A DNA stretch of 64,000 nt from Paeniroseomonas aquatica (GCF_030409335.1 NZ_JAUFPN010000206.1:1-64000); one strand, 5' to 3'. Counted from the stretch's first letter, positions 25,935-37,408 are shown. Notes: generated from the letters alone by a model not told the origin. Translations and numbers: made by a program.

Positions 25935-27140
25935 ATGCCCCATGCCCCCGCCGCCCTGCCGAAAGCCGCCCCGCCGCGGCTGCCCCCCTTGGCGCCGATG
26001 CCCTGGGCGCTGCTGGCCGCCGCCTGCCTCGGGATGTTCGCGGCATCCTCCTCCGGGACCACCCGGGCACCTTTCCTGATCGACATGGCACGCGACCTGT
26101 CCACCAGCCTGCCGATGGTGGCCAACCTGATGGCCATGACCTCCATCGCCTGGGGCGTGGCTTCGCTGCTGGCAGGGGCGGGGTCGGACCGCTGGGGACG
26201 GCGGCCCTTCCTCATCGGCGGCCCGCTCGGCCTCGCGGCCTGCATGGTCGGCGCCGCCTCCTCGGGCAGCTACGCCGGGGTCGCGGCCTGGGCGACGGCC
26301 GCCGGTGGCTTCGCCGGCAGCTATACCGGCGTGGTCATGGCGGAGGCCTCGGCCCGGGTGGTCGACCGCCAGCGCGGCAGGGCGCTGGGCTGGGTGATGG
26401 CGGGGCAGTCGCTGACGCTGCTGGTCGGCGTGCCACTGGCGGCCTGGATCGGCGCCTATGTCGGCTGGCGCGGCGTCAACCTCTGCGTCGGCGTGGTGGC
26501 GCTGGCCGCGGCGCTCGGGCTCTTCGTCACCACCCTGGCGCCGGTCGATGGCCCGCGCGCCGCCGGAACGCTGCGGCCGAGCTACCGCTCGGCCATGTCC
26601 GGCCCGGTCATCCGGCTACTGGCGATGGGCGTCGCCGAGCGCATCTGCTACGGCCTGACCGCCGTCTACTTCGCCACCTTCCTGCAGTCGAGCTACAGCC
26701 TGTCCTTGGCCGGGGTGGCGGTGCCGCTGGCGACCTTCGCCCTGGGCAATATCCTCGGCACCATCCTCGGCGGGCAACTGGCGGACCGGCTGCCGAACCG
26801 GTTGATGACCTTCGCCCTGGCCATGTTCGGCTCCGCCGCCATCGCCCTGGTCCTGTTCACCTGGACCGCCGGGCTGGTCGTCTCGGTGGCGCTGGGCTTC
26901 GGCTATGTTCTCGTGAATGCCCTGGCCCGGCCCAGCCTGATGGCCGCCCTGGCCAATGTCCCGGACGAGGTGCGCGGCACGGTGCTCGGGCTCAACGTGA
27001 CTTCGGCCTCCTTCGGCTGGCTGGGCGCCGCTTCGCTCGGCGGCTGGATGATGGCGGAGTTCGGCTTCTTCGGCTTCGGCCCCCTGGCGGCCGGCATCGG
27101 TGTGCTGGGCGGCGCGCTGGCGCTGGTCGGGCGGCGGTAG
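25935..27140 (+). CDS. Major facilitator superfamily transporter
   Basis: This 401-residue protein has about twelve membrane helices. The loop between helices 2 and 3 is AGAGSDRWGRRPFLIGG, the MFS signature, and the equivalent loop in the second half is GGQLADRLPNRLM. An N-terminal cytosolic Pro/Ala-rich tail precedes helix 1. The family exports or imports small solutes by proton exchange; the Asp/Arg content gives no substrate. It starts 65 nt after the LLM gene and may be co-transcribed. Its stop is 5 nt from the stop of the convergent SNF2-type gene. Confidence 0.87.
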   Translation: MPHAPAALPKAAPPRLPPLAPMPWALLAAACLGMFAASSSGTTRAPFLIDMARDLSTSLPMVANLMAMTSIAWGVASLLAGAGSDRWGRRPFLIGGPLGLAACMVGAASSGSYAGVAAWATAAGGFAGSYTGVVMAEASARVVDRQRGRALGWVMAGQSLTLLVGVPLAAWIGAYVGWRGVNLCVGVVALAAALGLFVTTLAPVDGPRAAGTLRPSYRSAMSGPVIRLLAMGVAERICYGLTAVYFATFLQSSYSLSLAGVAVPLATFALGNILGTILGGQLADRLPNRLMTFALAMFGSAAIALVLFTWTAGLVVSVALGFGYVLVNALARPSLMAALANVPDEVRGTVLGLNVTSASFGWLGAASLGGWMMAEFGFFGFGPLAAGIGVLGGALALVGRR

Positions 27141-27145
27141 CGGCC

Positions 27146-30100
27146 TCACTCCGCCGGGGCGAACAGCTCCTCCACATCCGCCTCGGTCAGCTTCAGCGCC
27201 CCGCCGTGCTCGGCATCCAGCACCGAGGCGACCAGCGCCCGCTTGCGCTCCTTCAGCACCTCCATCTTCTCCTCGATGGTGCCGAGGGTGACCAGGCGAT
27301 GCACGAAGACATGCTTCTCCTGGCCGATCCGATGCGCCCGGTCGGTCGCCTGGTCCTCCACCGCCGGGTTCCACCAGGGGTCGTAGTGGATGACGGTATC
27401 GGCGGCGGTCAGGTTCAGGCCGACGCCGCCGGCCTTCAGGCTGATGAGGAAGACCGGCACCTCGCCGGCCTGGAAGCGGCGCACCGGGATGTCGCGGTCC
27501 TTGGTCTCGCCGGTCAGCAGCTCGTGCTCGATGCCGGCATCGGCCAGGCGCCGCTCGATCAGCTCCAGCATGGAGGTGAACTGGGAAAAGAGCAGCACCT
27601 TCCGCCCCTCCTCCAGCATGGTTTCCAGCATCTCCATCAGCCGGTCGAGCTTGGCCGAACCGGCCCGCGCATCCCGCGCCGCCTTCAGCTTCAGCAGCCG
27701 TGGGTCGCAGCAGGCCTGGCGCAGCTTCAGCAGCGCATCGAGGATGATGATGCCCGAGCGCGACATGCCCTTCTCGGCGATGGCGTCCTTCACCCGCGCA
27801 TGCATCGCCAAGCGGATGCCCTCATAGACGCCGCGCTGCGCCGTCCCGAGCTCCACCGGCTCGGTGATCTCGGTCTTCGGCGGCAGCTCGGTCACCACCT
27901 CGTCCTTGGTCCGCCGCAGCAGGAAGGGCTTCACCCGCCGGTGCAGCATCGCCTGCTTCTCGGCATTGCCCGCCTTCTCGATCGGGTTGCGGAAGCGGCT
28001 GCGGAAGTCCTTGGCGCTGCCGAGAAAGCCCGGCGCGACGAAGTCGAACAGCGACCACAGCTCGCCCAGGTGGTTCTGCAAGGGGGTGCCGGACAGGCAC
28101 AGCCTTTGCCGCGCCTGCAGCCGCAGCGCATGCCGCGTCGTCTCGGCATTCGGGTTCTTGATGGTCTGCGCCTCGTCGAGGATGACCACGTGCCAGGACT
28201 GCAGCGTCAGCACCGCATGGTCGCGGGTCAGCAGCGGATAGGTGGTCAGCACCAGGTCATGCCGGGCGATGCCGCCGAACTGCTCCGCCCGGTTCGGTCC
28301 GTGCAGCGCCAGCAGCTTCAGGTCGGGGGCGAAGCGCGCCGCCTCCCGCGTCCAGTTCGGCACCAGGCTGGTCGGGCAGACGATCAGCACCGGCCGGTCG
28401 AGCCGGCCGGCGGCCTTCTCGATCGCCACATGCGCCAGGGTCTGCACGGTCTTGCCGAGGCCCATGTCATCCGCCAGCACGCCGCCCAGTCCGGCGGCGC
28501 GCAGCACCTGCAGCCAGCCGACGCCCTGCGCCTGGTAGGGCCGCAGCGCACCGTGGAAGCCCTCCGGCAGCGTCACCTCGGGGATGGCATCGCCGGCCTC
28601 GCGCAGCTGCCGCCCCAACAGCCGCAGCGAGTCGCCGCCCAGCCAGGGCAGCCCTGACTCCGCCTCCAGCGCCGCCAGCTCGGCCGCGTCGTGCGGGGTG
28701 AAGCGGACCTTGCCGCCCGGCCCCGGGGCGGGGCCGATGCCGCCGCCGGAGAAGATCTCGATCAGCGCCAGCATGATGGGGCGGACCCGGGCGCGCGGCA
28801 GCGACAGCAGCCGGCCATCCGGCAGCGGCACCAGGAAGGGTGCATCCTCGTCGCCGTCCTCGGTCCGGGCCAGCGCCGCGCCGGAGCCGTTGGCGATGAG
28901 CATGACCAGGATGGGGATGAGGTCGATCCGCTGGCCGCCGACGACCACGCCGAGGTGCAGCTCTAGCCAGTCGATGCCGGAGCCTTCGGTGAAGCCGGGG
29001 CCGGCCTCCACATCCGCCACTTCGAATTCGGACGGCTGGTCCTCCTCGATCGTCTCGGGCTCCGGCGCCTTGGCCTGCCCGCCGCCAGGCTCCAGCATCA
29101 CCTCGAGCGGCCCGTCGGGCTCGACCAGCCGGATCGGGAATTCGGCGGCCACCTCCACCTGCCAGCCGGAATTCCGCAACGCCGGCACCTCGCGCGTCAG
29201 CACGTGCAGCCAGTCGGTGCCGTCGCTGTCGTCGTCCAGCACGAAGTCGGTGCCGTGGCGGAAGGCGATCGGCACCGGCGCCACTTGGTTGACCCGGGCG
29301 AAGCCGATGCCGGTCATCCGCCGCAGCACCGCCGCCTCGGCCTTCTCGTCCCGCTGCAGCCGGTAGAGCTTGCCCTCATGGGTGATCACCGCCGGCGGCT
29401 CCTCCCGGCCGAAGGGCAGCACCAGCGGGCCGTAGCCGAAGGCCAGTTGGGCCAGGGGGACCTCGTAGCTGCTGCCGGAGAAAGGGTAGCGTCGGGTCGA
29501 CCGCTGCGCCGGGTCGAAGGGCAGGCTCGCCTGGGTCAGGCGGAGGTGCACCCGCGGCGGTCCGCGCAGGGTTTCGGGCGGGCCGAGCGCCGCCGGGGCC
29601 GCGACCGCATGCTCCGGCAGCCGGCGGGCGAGTTCGGCGGCCACCTTGGGCGCCGCCGCGGCCGGGATGGGCGGTGCCGCCAGCAGTCGCACCGCGACGC
29701 CCTGGGGCACGCCGGGATCGACCGGACCGATCGCGCCGCTGGCGGTATCCGCATACCAGGGGGAAGGGAGCATGAAGCCCAGCAATCCGGGATCGAGCTG
29801 CACCGCCGCCCGCTGGTTGCCGTCGGCATCGGCCACCCAGCCGATGCTGCCCTTTCGCTCCGGCGCCTCGGCCACCACCGGGCCGATCACCTCGGCCCAG
29901 TGCGCCCGGCCGGTGGCGACGATCCGCCGCAGCAGGTCGGCCGGGTCCTCGTCGCGGTCGAGCGTCGGCGCGCCATAGCCGAAGCGGGCCAGCCGCCGCA
30001 GGATCAGTTTGTCCGAGGCCCGGAGGTAGTGCGCCGGCATCTCCACCTGCCGCGGCGCATAGGCCCGCGGCGCGCCGAAGCCGCCGTCACGCCGCAGGGT

Positions 30101-30673
30101 CACGGTGCAGCAGGAGACCTGCAGCAGGCCGCCGGCAGCCGGTCCCGGCACGACCTCAAGGACATAGAGCAGGCGTTGGCGAATGGTGTCGGGGTAGGCC
30201 TCCAACGCGGCGTCCTTCGTATCGTTCAGGGAATCGAGCCAGGCCATGACGTCGTAGGATAGCGCAGCCGGGGCTGCCGCAGGTGGGGATGGGTCGGGCG
30301 GTTTTGCAGGACCGGAGGCATCGGGCGCTGTCGCCGCGCCGGTGGCCGCCGCCTGTCGCCGCCGGGAGGCAACCAGCACCGCCGCCACATGCTTGCAGTT
30401 CAACCCGACGGGGCAGGTGCAGAGGCCGGTGAAGCCGACCTGGCCCTGGGTATCGGGCCGCAGGGTGATGGTCTGGCCATAGGGCCGCCGCTGCGTCCCC
30501 TGTGTCTCGGCCTCGATCCGGCGGCCATCCTCGGCCCAGCTCAGCCGCCGCACCCGGCCCTGGCTGACGTAGCGGTGCCCGGCGACGAGAGCATTCGAGG
30601 ACATGGCGCGAAGGATCTCGGCATCCTCGACCGGGCGGAGCGACGCCGGGGGGATTGTGTCGCGCTTCTGCAT
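27146..30673 (-). CDS. SWIM zinc-finger SNF2-family DNA helicase/ATPase
   Basis: This large 1175-residue protein starts with a SWIM zinc finger, CTCPVGLNCKH (Cys85, Cys87, Cys93, His95). A long middle region follows (about 130-700) with no clear enzymatic motif. The SNF2 core occupies roughly the last 450 residues: Walker A DDMGLGKTVQ, Walker B ILDEAQTIKN, motif III LSGTPLQNHLGELWSLFDF, motif IV LLFSQFTSM, and motifs V-VI GVGLNLTAADTVIHYDPWW then DRAHRIGQ. It should be a DNA-dependent ATPase that moves proteins or polymerase on DNA. It is much like RapA-type or bacterial Snf2 proteins of unknown cellular role. It is monocistronic. Confidence 0.9.
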   Translation of the reverse strand: MQKRDTIPPASLRPVEDAEILRAMSSNALVAGHRYVSQGRVRRLSWAEDGRRIEAETQGTQRRPYGQTITLRPDTQGQVGFTGLCTCPVGLNCKHVAAVLVASRRRQAAATGAATAPDASGPAKPPDPSPPAAAPAALSYDVMAWLDSLNDTKDAALEAYPDTIRQRLLYVLEVVPGPAAGGLLQVSCCTVTLRRDGGFGAPRAYAPRQVEMPAHYLRASDKLILRRLARFGYGAPTLDRDEDPADLLRRIVATGRAHWAEVIGPVVAEAPERKGSIGWVADADGNQRAAVQLDPGLLGFMLPSPWYADTASGAIGPVDPGVPQGVAVRLLAAPPIPAAAAPKVAAELARRLPEHAVAAPAALGPPETLRGPPRVHLRLTQASLPFDPAQRSTRRYPFSGSSYEVPLAQLAFGYGPLVLPFGREEPPAVITHEGKLYRLQRDEKAEAAVLRRMTGIGFARVNQVAPVPIAFRHGTDFVLDDDSDGTDWLHVLTREVPALRNSGWQVEVAAEFPIRLVEPDGPLEVMLEPGGGQAKAPEPETIEEDQPSEFEVADVEAGPGFTEGSGIDWLELHLGVVVGGQRIDLIPILVMLIANGSGAALARTEDGDEDAPFLVPLPDGRLLSLPRARVRPIMLALIEIFSGGGIGPAPGPGGKVRFTPHDAAELAALEAESGLPWLGGDSLRLLGRQLREAGDAIPEVTLPEGFHGALRPYQAQGVGWLQVLRAAGLGGVLADDMGLGKTVQTLAHVAIEKAAGRLDRPVLIVCPTSLVPNWTREAARFAPDLKLLALHGPNRAEQFGGIARHDLVLTTYPLLTRDHAVLTLQSWHVVILDEAQTIKNPNAETTRHALRLQARQRLCLSGTPLQNHLGELWSLFDFVAPGFLGSAKDFRSRFRNPIEKAGNAEKQAMLHRRVKPFLLRRTKDEVVTELPPKTEITEPVELGTAQRGVYEGIRLAMHARVKDAIAEKGMSRSGIIILDALLKLRQACCDPRLLKLKAARDARAGSAKLDRLMEMLETMLEEGRKVLLFSQFTSMLELIERRLADAGIEHELLTGETKDRDIPVRRFQAGEVPVFLISLKAGGVGLNLTAADTVIHYDPWWNPAVEDQATDRAHRIGQEKHVFVHRLVTLGTIEEKMEVLKERKRALVASVLDAEHGGALKLTEADVEELFAPAE

Positions 30674-30861
30674 GCCGCGCCATCATGCCGCCCGGCAGGC
30701 CGCAGGACCAGCCCGGCGGGGCTGGCCCACCGACGATCGACCGTTGCGTGTGTCGTCGACGGGGCTTCGGGCGAGGCCGACCTTGGGCCTAGGCGCCCGG
30801 CGGACAGGCCCGTGCCGGATTGCCAGAGCAAGCTTGCCGCACCCGCCTGCGGCGCCGCGGG

Positions 30862-31203
30862 CTAGAGGCGCCGCAATGCCTGGATGGCCTGCGCGATATC
30901 CGCCGCGGCGCGGCCCACCTCGGCGACGCCGAGGCTCTCCCGCGCCCGCCCGACCGCATCCAGCGCCTTGCCCAGGGCCGGCTGCGGCGACATCGCCCGG
31001 CCGTCCTGGCAGCGCAGTTCCAGCTCCGCGTTGTCGAGCTCCACCCAGGCGGCATCGAGTCTGTCCTGCTTCAGACCATCGCCGACCGCCTGCAGGGCAT
31101 CGATCGCGGGCATGATCTCCGGCGCTGCGGCACCGGCCTCGGTGGAGACCGGCCGGTCGATGCGGACGACGGGACCGCCGCTGCGGGGGCTGTGGGACGC
31201 CAT
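30862..31203 (-). CDS. Hypothetical protein, helical
   Basis: This 113-residue protein has no recognised family. Residues 28-113 are predicted helical, Ala/Leu-rich with regular charges (EIMPAIDALQAVGDGLKQ, LDAAWVELDNAELELRCQD). There is no signal peptide or membrane segment. A reasonable ribosome site (AAGGGTG) precedes the ATG by about 10 nt. It lies just past the end of the tonB gene region on the same strand, 149 nt downstream of the tonB stop. Confidence 0.5.
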   Translation of the reverse strand: MASHSPRSGGPVVRIDRPVSTEAGAAAPEIMPAIDALQAVGDGLKQDRLDAAWVELDNAELELRCQDGRAMSPQPALGKALDAVGRARESLGVAEVGRAAADIAQAIQALRRL

Positions 31204-31352
31204 GGTGATATCGCACCCTTTCGCTGCGCCGGTGCTTCGGCCTCAACGCCGCAGCATGGCGCGGTACGCCTGACACCCGCCACGGCGGGGCAGTCACATC
31301 GGTGCCACCAGGCGGGCGGCATGCATGACCAGCCGAACATGCACGCCAAGGG

Positions 31353-32159
31353 TCACCGCAAGGTGAAGCGAACCGGCACGGTCAGCTCGACCGGGTTGCC
31401 GGCCAGCTCATCGGGCGGCGGCGGCAGCGGCGAGGCGTTCTGGATCATGGTCTGCACCGCCTGATCCAGGGAATTGTCGCCGGTGCTGCGTTCGATCCGG
31501 TAGCCGACGACGGTGCCATCCCGCGCCATGCGGAAACGCAGCACGGCGACGCCTTCGGCACGCCGCCAGCGGGCATCCTCGGGGTAGCGGCGATGGCGCT
31601 CCAGCGCCCGCAGCAGCAGCGCGGTGTAGCTGGGCGACGGGGCGCCGGAAACCCGGGCCGGCGCCGCCGGTGCCGCGGGTGCGGCAGGGGTCGGCGTGGG
31701 GGCAGGGGCCTCGGCGGCCTGCGGCAGGGGTGGGCGCGGGACCGGCGGACGATGCGGCGCGACCGGAACCCGGGGCGCCGGCCTGGGCGGCGGCGGCGGT
31801 GGCGGCGGCAGGGGCAGGGCGGCAAGTTCCTCCGGCGGCGGCGGAGGCTCGACCGGCGGCGGCTGCTCCTGCGGCGGTGGCGGCTCCGGCATCGCCTCCG
31901 CAACCGGCGGCGGCGGCTGCTCGGGCGGCACCTCCGGCGGCGGGGGCTCCGGCGGGGCGACCTCGGCCGGGGCGGTGGCCGGTTCCGCCACGGGCTCCGG
32001 CACCGGCGGCGCCTCTGGCGTCACCGGCATGGGCATCTCGAGCAGCATCACCGGCTGCGGCGCGGCCGCCGGTTCCGTCACGGCGGTCAGCACCGCGGCG
32101 CCGGCGGCGAGGTGGACGACGGCCGAGGCAGCCCAGGCCAGGTGGCGGGCATTCGCCAT
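31353..32159 (-). CDS. tonB: TonB energy-transducing protein
   Basis: This 268-residue TonB protein has an N-terminal membrane anchor (LAWAASAVVHLAAGAAVLTAV, residues 7-27 in part), a long periplasm-spanning Pro/Glu-rich stretch (about 35-165) that includes runs of Pro, and a C-terminal TonB domain (YPEDARWRRAEGVAVLRFRM, then GYRIERSTGDNSLDQAV). TonB passes proton-motive energy from ExbBD to outer-membrane receptors. The start is 3 nt past the exbD stop. It is the last gene of the iron-uptake operon and probably serves the receptor at 35227-37350. Confidence 0.92.
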   Translation of the reverse strand: MANARHLAWAASAVVHLAAGAAVLTAVTEPAAAPQPVMLLEMPMPVTPEAPPVPEPVAEPATAPAEVAPPEPPPPEVPPEQPPPPVAEAMPEPPPPQEQPPPVEPPPPPEELAALPLPPPPPPPPRPAPRVPVAPHRPPVPRPPLPQAAEAPAPTPTPAAPAAPAAPARVSGAPSPSYTALLLRALERHRRYPEDARWRRAEGVAVLRFRMARDGTVVGYRIERSTGDNSLDQAVQTMIQNASPLPPPPDELAGNPVELTVPVRFTLR

Positions 32160-32162
32160 TCC

Positions 32163-32656
32163 TCAGCGGCCCGTGGCGGCAGGGGACGGCGCGGCCTGGA
32201 TCGACGGGGACTGCGCCGGTGCGCCCGGAACCGCCGGCGCATCGCCGCCAGGCATCGAGACCAGCGCCACCTTGGCGATCCCGGCCCGCTGCACCAGGCC
32301 CATGATGCGCAGCACCTCGCCGTACTCGATGCCGCGGTCGGCCCGGAGATGCAGGGCCCGGTCTGGCGATTCCGTGTGCAGCGCGACGAGCCGCGGCTCC
32401 AGCGCCGCGAATTCCAGGGCGTCGGGACCGATGAAGAGTCCCCCCTCGCGGGTCATCGACAGCTCGAGCGGCGGCTGCGGCGGGCTCAGCGGCGCCGCCG
32501 CGGTACGCGGCAGGTCCACCGCCACGCCCGCCGTCAGCATCGGCGCGGTCACCATGAAGATCACCAGCAGCACCAGCATCACGTCGACCAGCGGCGTGAC
32601 GTTGATCTCGGAGACCGGATGCGCGTCGTCGTCCGTGTCGCCGATGGGCTGCATGC

Positions 32657-32660
<4 letters not shown>
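32163..32660 (-). CDS. exbD: Biopolymer transport protein ExbD
   Basis: This 165-residue ExbD has one transmembrane helix near residues 22-45 with the proton-channel Asp in EINVTPLVDVMLVLLVIFMV, and a periplasmic domain with HLRADRGIEYGEVLRIMGLV. It forms the proton channel with ExbB. A C-terminal tail of about 30 residues is Pro/Ala/Ser-rich and beyond the usual domain. Its ATG overlaps the exbB stop by 4 nt. Confidence 0.92.
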
Positions 32661-33351
<691 letters not shown>

Positions 33352-33355
<4 letters not shown>

Positions 33356-34542
33356 GCGGGGTGCTCCTTCGAGCGGGGCTTGAGGCGGCGGCGGTTGCGG
33401 CGGCGTAGCAGCCAGGCGGCAAGGCCGGTGACGAACAGCACCGGCATGGCGAGGCCGGAAAGGAAGACCAGCAGCCGTCCGGTCCAGCCGAGCAGCGCCC
33501 CGCCGTGCAGCCAGCGCTGCATCGCCAGCGCCTCCTCGCCGGCGGAGCGGGTGCGCGGGCCGCGCTCCTCCAGCACTTCGCCCGACCAGGGGTCGATGGT
33601 GATGAAACTGCGGGCGCGGACCTCCGGGCTGCTGTCGGCCGGGCGGGTGGTGACCTGCCAGGACTGGCGCTGGCGGGTCGGCAGCAGCACCCCGGTCACG
33701 ACCTGCCCCGGCAGATGGGCCAGGGCGGCGGCGGCGGCGGCATCGGCATCGAGCCGCATCGGCTCGCGGCGCGGCGCCGGGCCACCCTGGCTCGGCGCAG
33801 CCTGCAGCATCGGGCTGCCCGGTGCCGGCGAGGCGACGCCGACGAGCGGGCGGAACCAGTTGGGGAAGATCAGCACCACCCCGGAGAAGGCCACCACGGC
33901 CAGCACCACCGCCATCCAGATGCCGATGACACGGTGCAGGTCGAGGTTGAACACCACGCTCGGCCGGGTGCGGATGGTCACCAGCGCCCGGGCGAGCGAG
34001 CCCTGATTCGGCCACCACAGCCAGATGCCCGAGGCCGAGAACAGCACCATCAGCACGCCGAGCCAGCCCACCGCGTCCCGCCCGCCCCAGTCACGCATCA
34101 GCAGCGTGTCGTGCAATTGGCGCGTCACCGCGATGAAGCTGCCGCTGCCGTCGCGTTCGCCCAGCAGGGCGCCGGTGGCGGGGTCGAGATAGGCGGTCGG
34201 CGCGCTGGCCCCGCCGCGGACCCGCGGCGGCGAGACGATCCAGACCGGCCAGACCGCATCGGGCGGGCGGACGGTGCCGGCGGTACGGCCGGTGGCCGTC
34301 TCGGCCAGCCGGAGGATGGCGCTGTAGCCGAGTTCCGGATTGGCCGGGCCGGTCGGGCGGTACAGCGCGGGGTTCAGCGCCGCGTCGATCTCCCGCTGGA
34401 AGGACAGGATGCTGCCGGTGACGCCGATCACGACGAGTACCAGGCCCAGCACCAGCCCGGCCCAGCGGTGCGCCAACAGCAGCGCCCGGCTGACGGTGAG
34501 GCTGCGGCGCGCGACCGCGGCGTCCTGGAGGACCGCGCTCAC
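33352..34542 (-). CDS. PepSY-domain membrane protein (PiuB-like)
   Basis: This 396-residue inner-membrane protein has four transmembrane segments and PepSY repeats in the periplasmic loops. The N-terminal block [20 protein letters not shown] then [11 protein letters not shown] is the PepSY_TM signature, and conserved His residues occur in [21 protein letters not shown] and QRWLHGG, consistent with haem or metal binding. In Pseudomonas the analogous PiuB is encoded with piuA and piuC. It may reduce ferric siderophores at the membrane, an inference. It overlaps the exbB start and the dioxygenase stop by 4 nt each. Confidence 0.85.
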
Positions 34543-35222
34543 GCGTCGGCCCAGCGGCGCAGGAGGTTGTGGTACACGGCAGTCAGCTCCGTGGGCGCGG
34601 CATGGCCAGGCGGCAGGTTCCCGCGGGCCCGGTTGATGGCCATGTCGAGGTCGAACAGCAGCCCGCGCTGGCCGTCGTCGCGCACCATGCTCTGGACCCA
34701 GAAGAAGCTGGCGAGGCGCGAGCCGCGGGTGATGGGGGCCACGCGGTGCAGGCTGGTGGCGGGATAAAGCACGGCATCGCCGGCCGGCAGCTTCACCCGG
34801 TGCTCGCCATAGGTGTCCTCGACGATCAGCTCGCCGCCGTCGTAGCTCGCGGGGTCGCTGAGGAAGAGCGTGCAGGAGACGTCGGTGCGGATGCGGGTGC
34901 CCTGTCCGGGCACGATCCGGATGGCATTGTCCACATGGGCACCGAAGGTCATGCCCGGGTCGTAACGGTTGAACAGCGGCGGGAAGACCTTCAGCGGCAG
35001 CACGGCGGAGATGAACAGCGGCGTGCGCTCCAGCGCCGAGAGCACCAGCTCGCCCAGCGCCCGGTGTTCCGGACAGCCCTCGGGGATCTGCAGGTTGTCC
35101 TTCACCTGCGCGGATTGATGTCCGGCGGTAACCCGGCCATCGACCCAGGGCGCGCGCGCGAGCAGCGCGTGCGCCTCCGCCAGCGGACCGGCCTTCAGAA
35201 CCTCGGGGAGCTGCAGCAGCAC
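34539..35222 (-). CDS. piuC: PiuC-like Fe(II)/2-oxoglutarate-dependent dioxygenase
   Basis: This 227-residue protein is a PKHD-type hydroxylase (PiuC/YbiX family). The double-stranded beta-helix carries the iron ligands in [10 protein letters not shown] (His and Asp, near 93-95) and the second His in [18 protein letters not shown], where the Arg binds 2-oxoglutarate. The C terminus [16 protein letters not shown] is typical. Function in siderophore uptake is not settled. It starts 4 nt after the TonB-dependent receptor stop and overlaps the PepSY gene, so it is part of the same operon. Confidence 0.9.
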   Translation of the reverse strand: MLLQLPEVLKAGPLAEAHALLARAPWVDGRVTAGHQSAQVKDNLQIPEGCPEHRALGELVLSALERTPLFISAVLPLKVFPPLFNRYDPGMTFGAHVDNAIRIVPGQGTRIRTDVSCTLFLSDPASYDGGELIVEDTYGEHRVKLPAGDAVLYPATSLHRVAPITRGSRLASFFWVQSMVRDDGQRGLLFDLDMAINRARGNLPPGHAAPTELTAVYHNLLRRWADA

Positions 35223-35226
35223 CGCG

Positions 35227-37350
35227 TCAGAACCGCGCCGCGACGGTGGCGATGAAGGTGCGGCTGGCGCCCGGCACCACCTGCCCGCCGGTCACCTGGT
35301 CGTAGTAACGGCGATCGGTGAGGTTCAGGGCGTTGAGCTGGACCCGCAGGCCGCGGAAGCCGCCCTCCTTCGGCACCCAGGCGAGCGAGGCGTCGTAGCG
35401 GGTATAGCCTGGGGCGAAGTTGGTGTTGGTGGTGTTGGAATAGCGCCCGTCCACGTAGAAGGCGCCGCCGCCGAGGGTCAGGTCATAGGGCAGGTCGTAG
35501 GTCGACCAGACCGTGGCGGTGTGCTTCGGGGTATTCGGGATGTTGCGGCCGACCTCGGCCGGCACCTTGCTCTGGACGATCTGGCCGTCGAGGAAGGTGT
35601 AGCCCGCCAGCAGGTTCCAGTTCTGGGTGACGCGGCCGAGCATCGAGACCTCGAAGCCATCGACCCGCTGGTTGCCGGCGAGGCTGGTGATGCCGCTGGC
35701 CGGGTCCGTCGTCCGGGCGTTCTCCTTCTCCAGCCGGAAGACAGCGCCCTTGACCTCGACGCGGCCGGCGATGTCGTAGGAGGCGCCGATCTCGTAGCTC
35801 TGGTTGCGCTCCGGCGCCAGGTCGGCGGTGGTCGCGGTCAGGGTCAGGAACTCGCCCGAGGGATTGAACGAGGTGCCGGTCGAGAAGTAGGTGCGCAGCC
35901 CGGGGATCGGCTTGAAGACCAGCGCGGCGCGGTAGCTGGCGAGGTTGTCGTTGCCCTTCAGCCGGACATTGTCGAGGAAGCTGCGGTAATCGGTCTCGAA
36001 GTGATCGAAGCGGCCGCCCAGCAGCACCTCGAACATCTGGCCGATCTTGATCTGGTCCACCGCGAAGGCGGCGGCGCTGTCCGAGGTGACGCTGACGCGC
36101 GAGCGCAGGCTTCGGGTCAGGTTACTGGTGTTGTCGAAGTAGTTGGGAAAGAAGAGGTTGGCATTCGGGCGAGGGCCGAAATACCGCGTGGTATGGTTGG
36201 TGTCGCGGCCGAATTCGGCGCCCACCAGCGCCGAATGCTCCAGCGGGCCGGTGCGGAAGTTCAGCACCAGCTCGCTGAGGTTGTTGTAGCCGGTGTCGGT
36301 GGCGTCGCGGAACTGCGCCTCCCGCAGCACCGTGGTGGTCGGGATCTGCGCCAGGCTGGTGGGCGTCGCGTTGAAGCGCGGTGCCGTCGCCTGCAGGTCG
36401 CGGTCGTAGTTGGAGAAGCGGAAGGTGTTGCGGACGGTGACCTCGTCGCTGAAACGATGCGAGAGCCGGGCCGTCAGTACATCGGTGGTCAGCCGCTCAT
36501 GGTCGACGCCGGCGGTGCCGTAGTAGTTGTTGCGGTTCACCGCGGCCGGCCGGCCGAACAGCCAGGGCAGGCCATAATCCGGAACGTTGTTCTCGTACTG
36601 GTGCAGGTAGTGCACGGTGAACTGCGTGTTGGTGCCGAGCCCGAAGGTGACGGAAGGGGCAATGCCGTAGCGGCTGTTCTCGACATGGTCGCGCCCGGCG
36701 ACCTGCTGGGTCAGTGCCATGGTGTTCAGCCGGACGCCGACCGTGCCGGCGTAGAGGTTCACGTCGCTGGTGGCGCGAACGCCGGCGGGCGAGAAGGCCT
36801 GCAGGCTGAGCTCGCCGAAGTTGCGGGCCTGCGGCAGGCGCAGCGTCTGGTTGATGACGCCGCCGGTGGAGCCGCGGCCGAACTGGATCGAGGAGGGGCC
36901 CTTCAGCACCTCGACGCTGTCGAGGTAGAAGGGGTCGCGGGTGTATTGCCCGATGTCGCGCAGCCCTTCGATGAAGAAGTCGCCACGCGCGCTGAAGCCG
37001 CGGAGCGTGAGGTTGTCGCCGGAGGCGCCGCCCTCGCCGGCGGCGAAGCTGATGCCGGTGACGTTGCGCAAGGCTTCCCGCAGCGTGGTGCCGGCACGCT
37101 CGTCGATCAGCGCGCGGGGGACGACGGAAATGGTCTGGGGAGCGTCGGCGACGGTGGTCGGCAGGCGGGCCGCCGGGACATTGGCGCCGCTGTAGCTGGA
37201 CGGCGCCTGGGTCTGGACATTCATCTCCGGCAGCGCCAGGTCGGCGGCCGGCGGGGTCTGCGCAGCGGTGGGCATCGCGGCCGCGAGCAGCCCGAGCCCC
37301 GCGAGGCCGAGGCTGGGTTCGAGGCTTGGGATGGGGTGGCGGAGCGACAT
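35227..37350 (-). CDS. TonB-dependent siderophore receptor (PiuA/Fiu type)
   Basis: This outer-membrane receptor of 707 residues has a signal peptide (about 1-29, ending TAAQ), a plug domain (about 55-170: [51 protein letters not shown]), and a 22-strand barrel ending FIATVAARF with a terminal Phe. The plug pattern and the neighbours piuC and Sel1 protein point to catecholate siderophore uptake. I chose the ATG at 37350 since GGGAAG lies 9 nt upstream; an ATG at 37359 would abut that site. A Fur-like box sits 43 nt upstream. Confidence 0.92.
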   Translation of the reverse strand: MSLRHPIPSLEPSLGLAGLGLLAAAMPTAAQTPPAADLALPEMNVQTQAPSSYSGANVPAARLPTTVADAPQTISVVPRALIDERAGTTLREALRNVTGISFAAGEGGASGDNLTLRGFSARGDFFIEGLRDIGQYTRDPFYLDSVEVLKGPSSIQFGRGSTGGVINQTLRLPQARNFGELSLQAFSPAGVRATSDVNLYAGTVGVRLNTMALTQQVAGRDHVENSRYGIAPSVTFGLGTNTQFTVHYLHQYENNVPDYGLPWLFGRPAAVNRNNYYGTAGVDHERLTTDVLTARLSHRFSDEVTVRNTFRFSNYDRDLQATAPRFNATPTSLAQIPTTTVLREAQFRDATDTGYNNLSELVLNFRTGPLEHSALVGAEFGRDTNHTTRYFGPRPNANLFFPNYFDNTSNLTRSLRSRVSVTSDSAAAFAVDQIKIGQMFEVLLGGRFDHFETDYRSFLDNVRLKGNDNLASYRAALVFKPIPGLRTYFSTGTSFNPSGEFLTLTATTADLAPERNQSYEIGASYDIAGRVEVKGAVFRLEKENARTTDPASGITSLAGNQRVDGFEVSMLGRVTQNWNLLAGYTFLDGQIVQSKVPAEVGRNIPNTPKHTATVWSTYDLPYDLTLGGGAFYVDGRYSNTTNTNFAPGYTRYDASLAWVPKEGGFRGLRVQLNALNLTDRRYYDQVTGGQVVPGASRTFIATVAARF

Positions 37351-37393
37351 CGCGTGCATCTTCCCGGCTGCGGTGCCGCTTCGATAGAGACGA

Positions 37394-37408
37394 TGAGAAT
37401 GACTCGCA
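37394..37408 (-). promoter_or_regulatory. Fur-like box upstream of the siderophore receptor
   Basis: On the minus strand TGCGAGTCATTCTCA forms a 7-1-7 partly palindromic Fur-type site, 43 nt before the receptor start. It shares a 17-nt stretch with one mismatch with the copy at 38406-38426. Confidence 0.6.

Noticed and set aside
25910-28657. 915-codon plus-strand frame over the MFS gene and the SNF2 gene
   Set aside because: It crosses two convincing genes in other frames and has low-complexity Arg/Gly/Gln-rich text; a shadow of high GC.
31750-32060. Apparent repeat array in tonB
   Set aside because: The repeated GGCGGCGGC-type sequence is the Pro-rich coding stretch of TonB, not a CRISPR or non-coding repeat.
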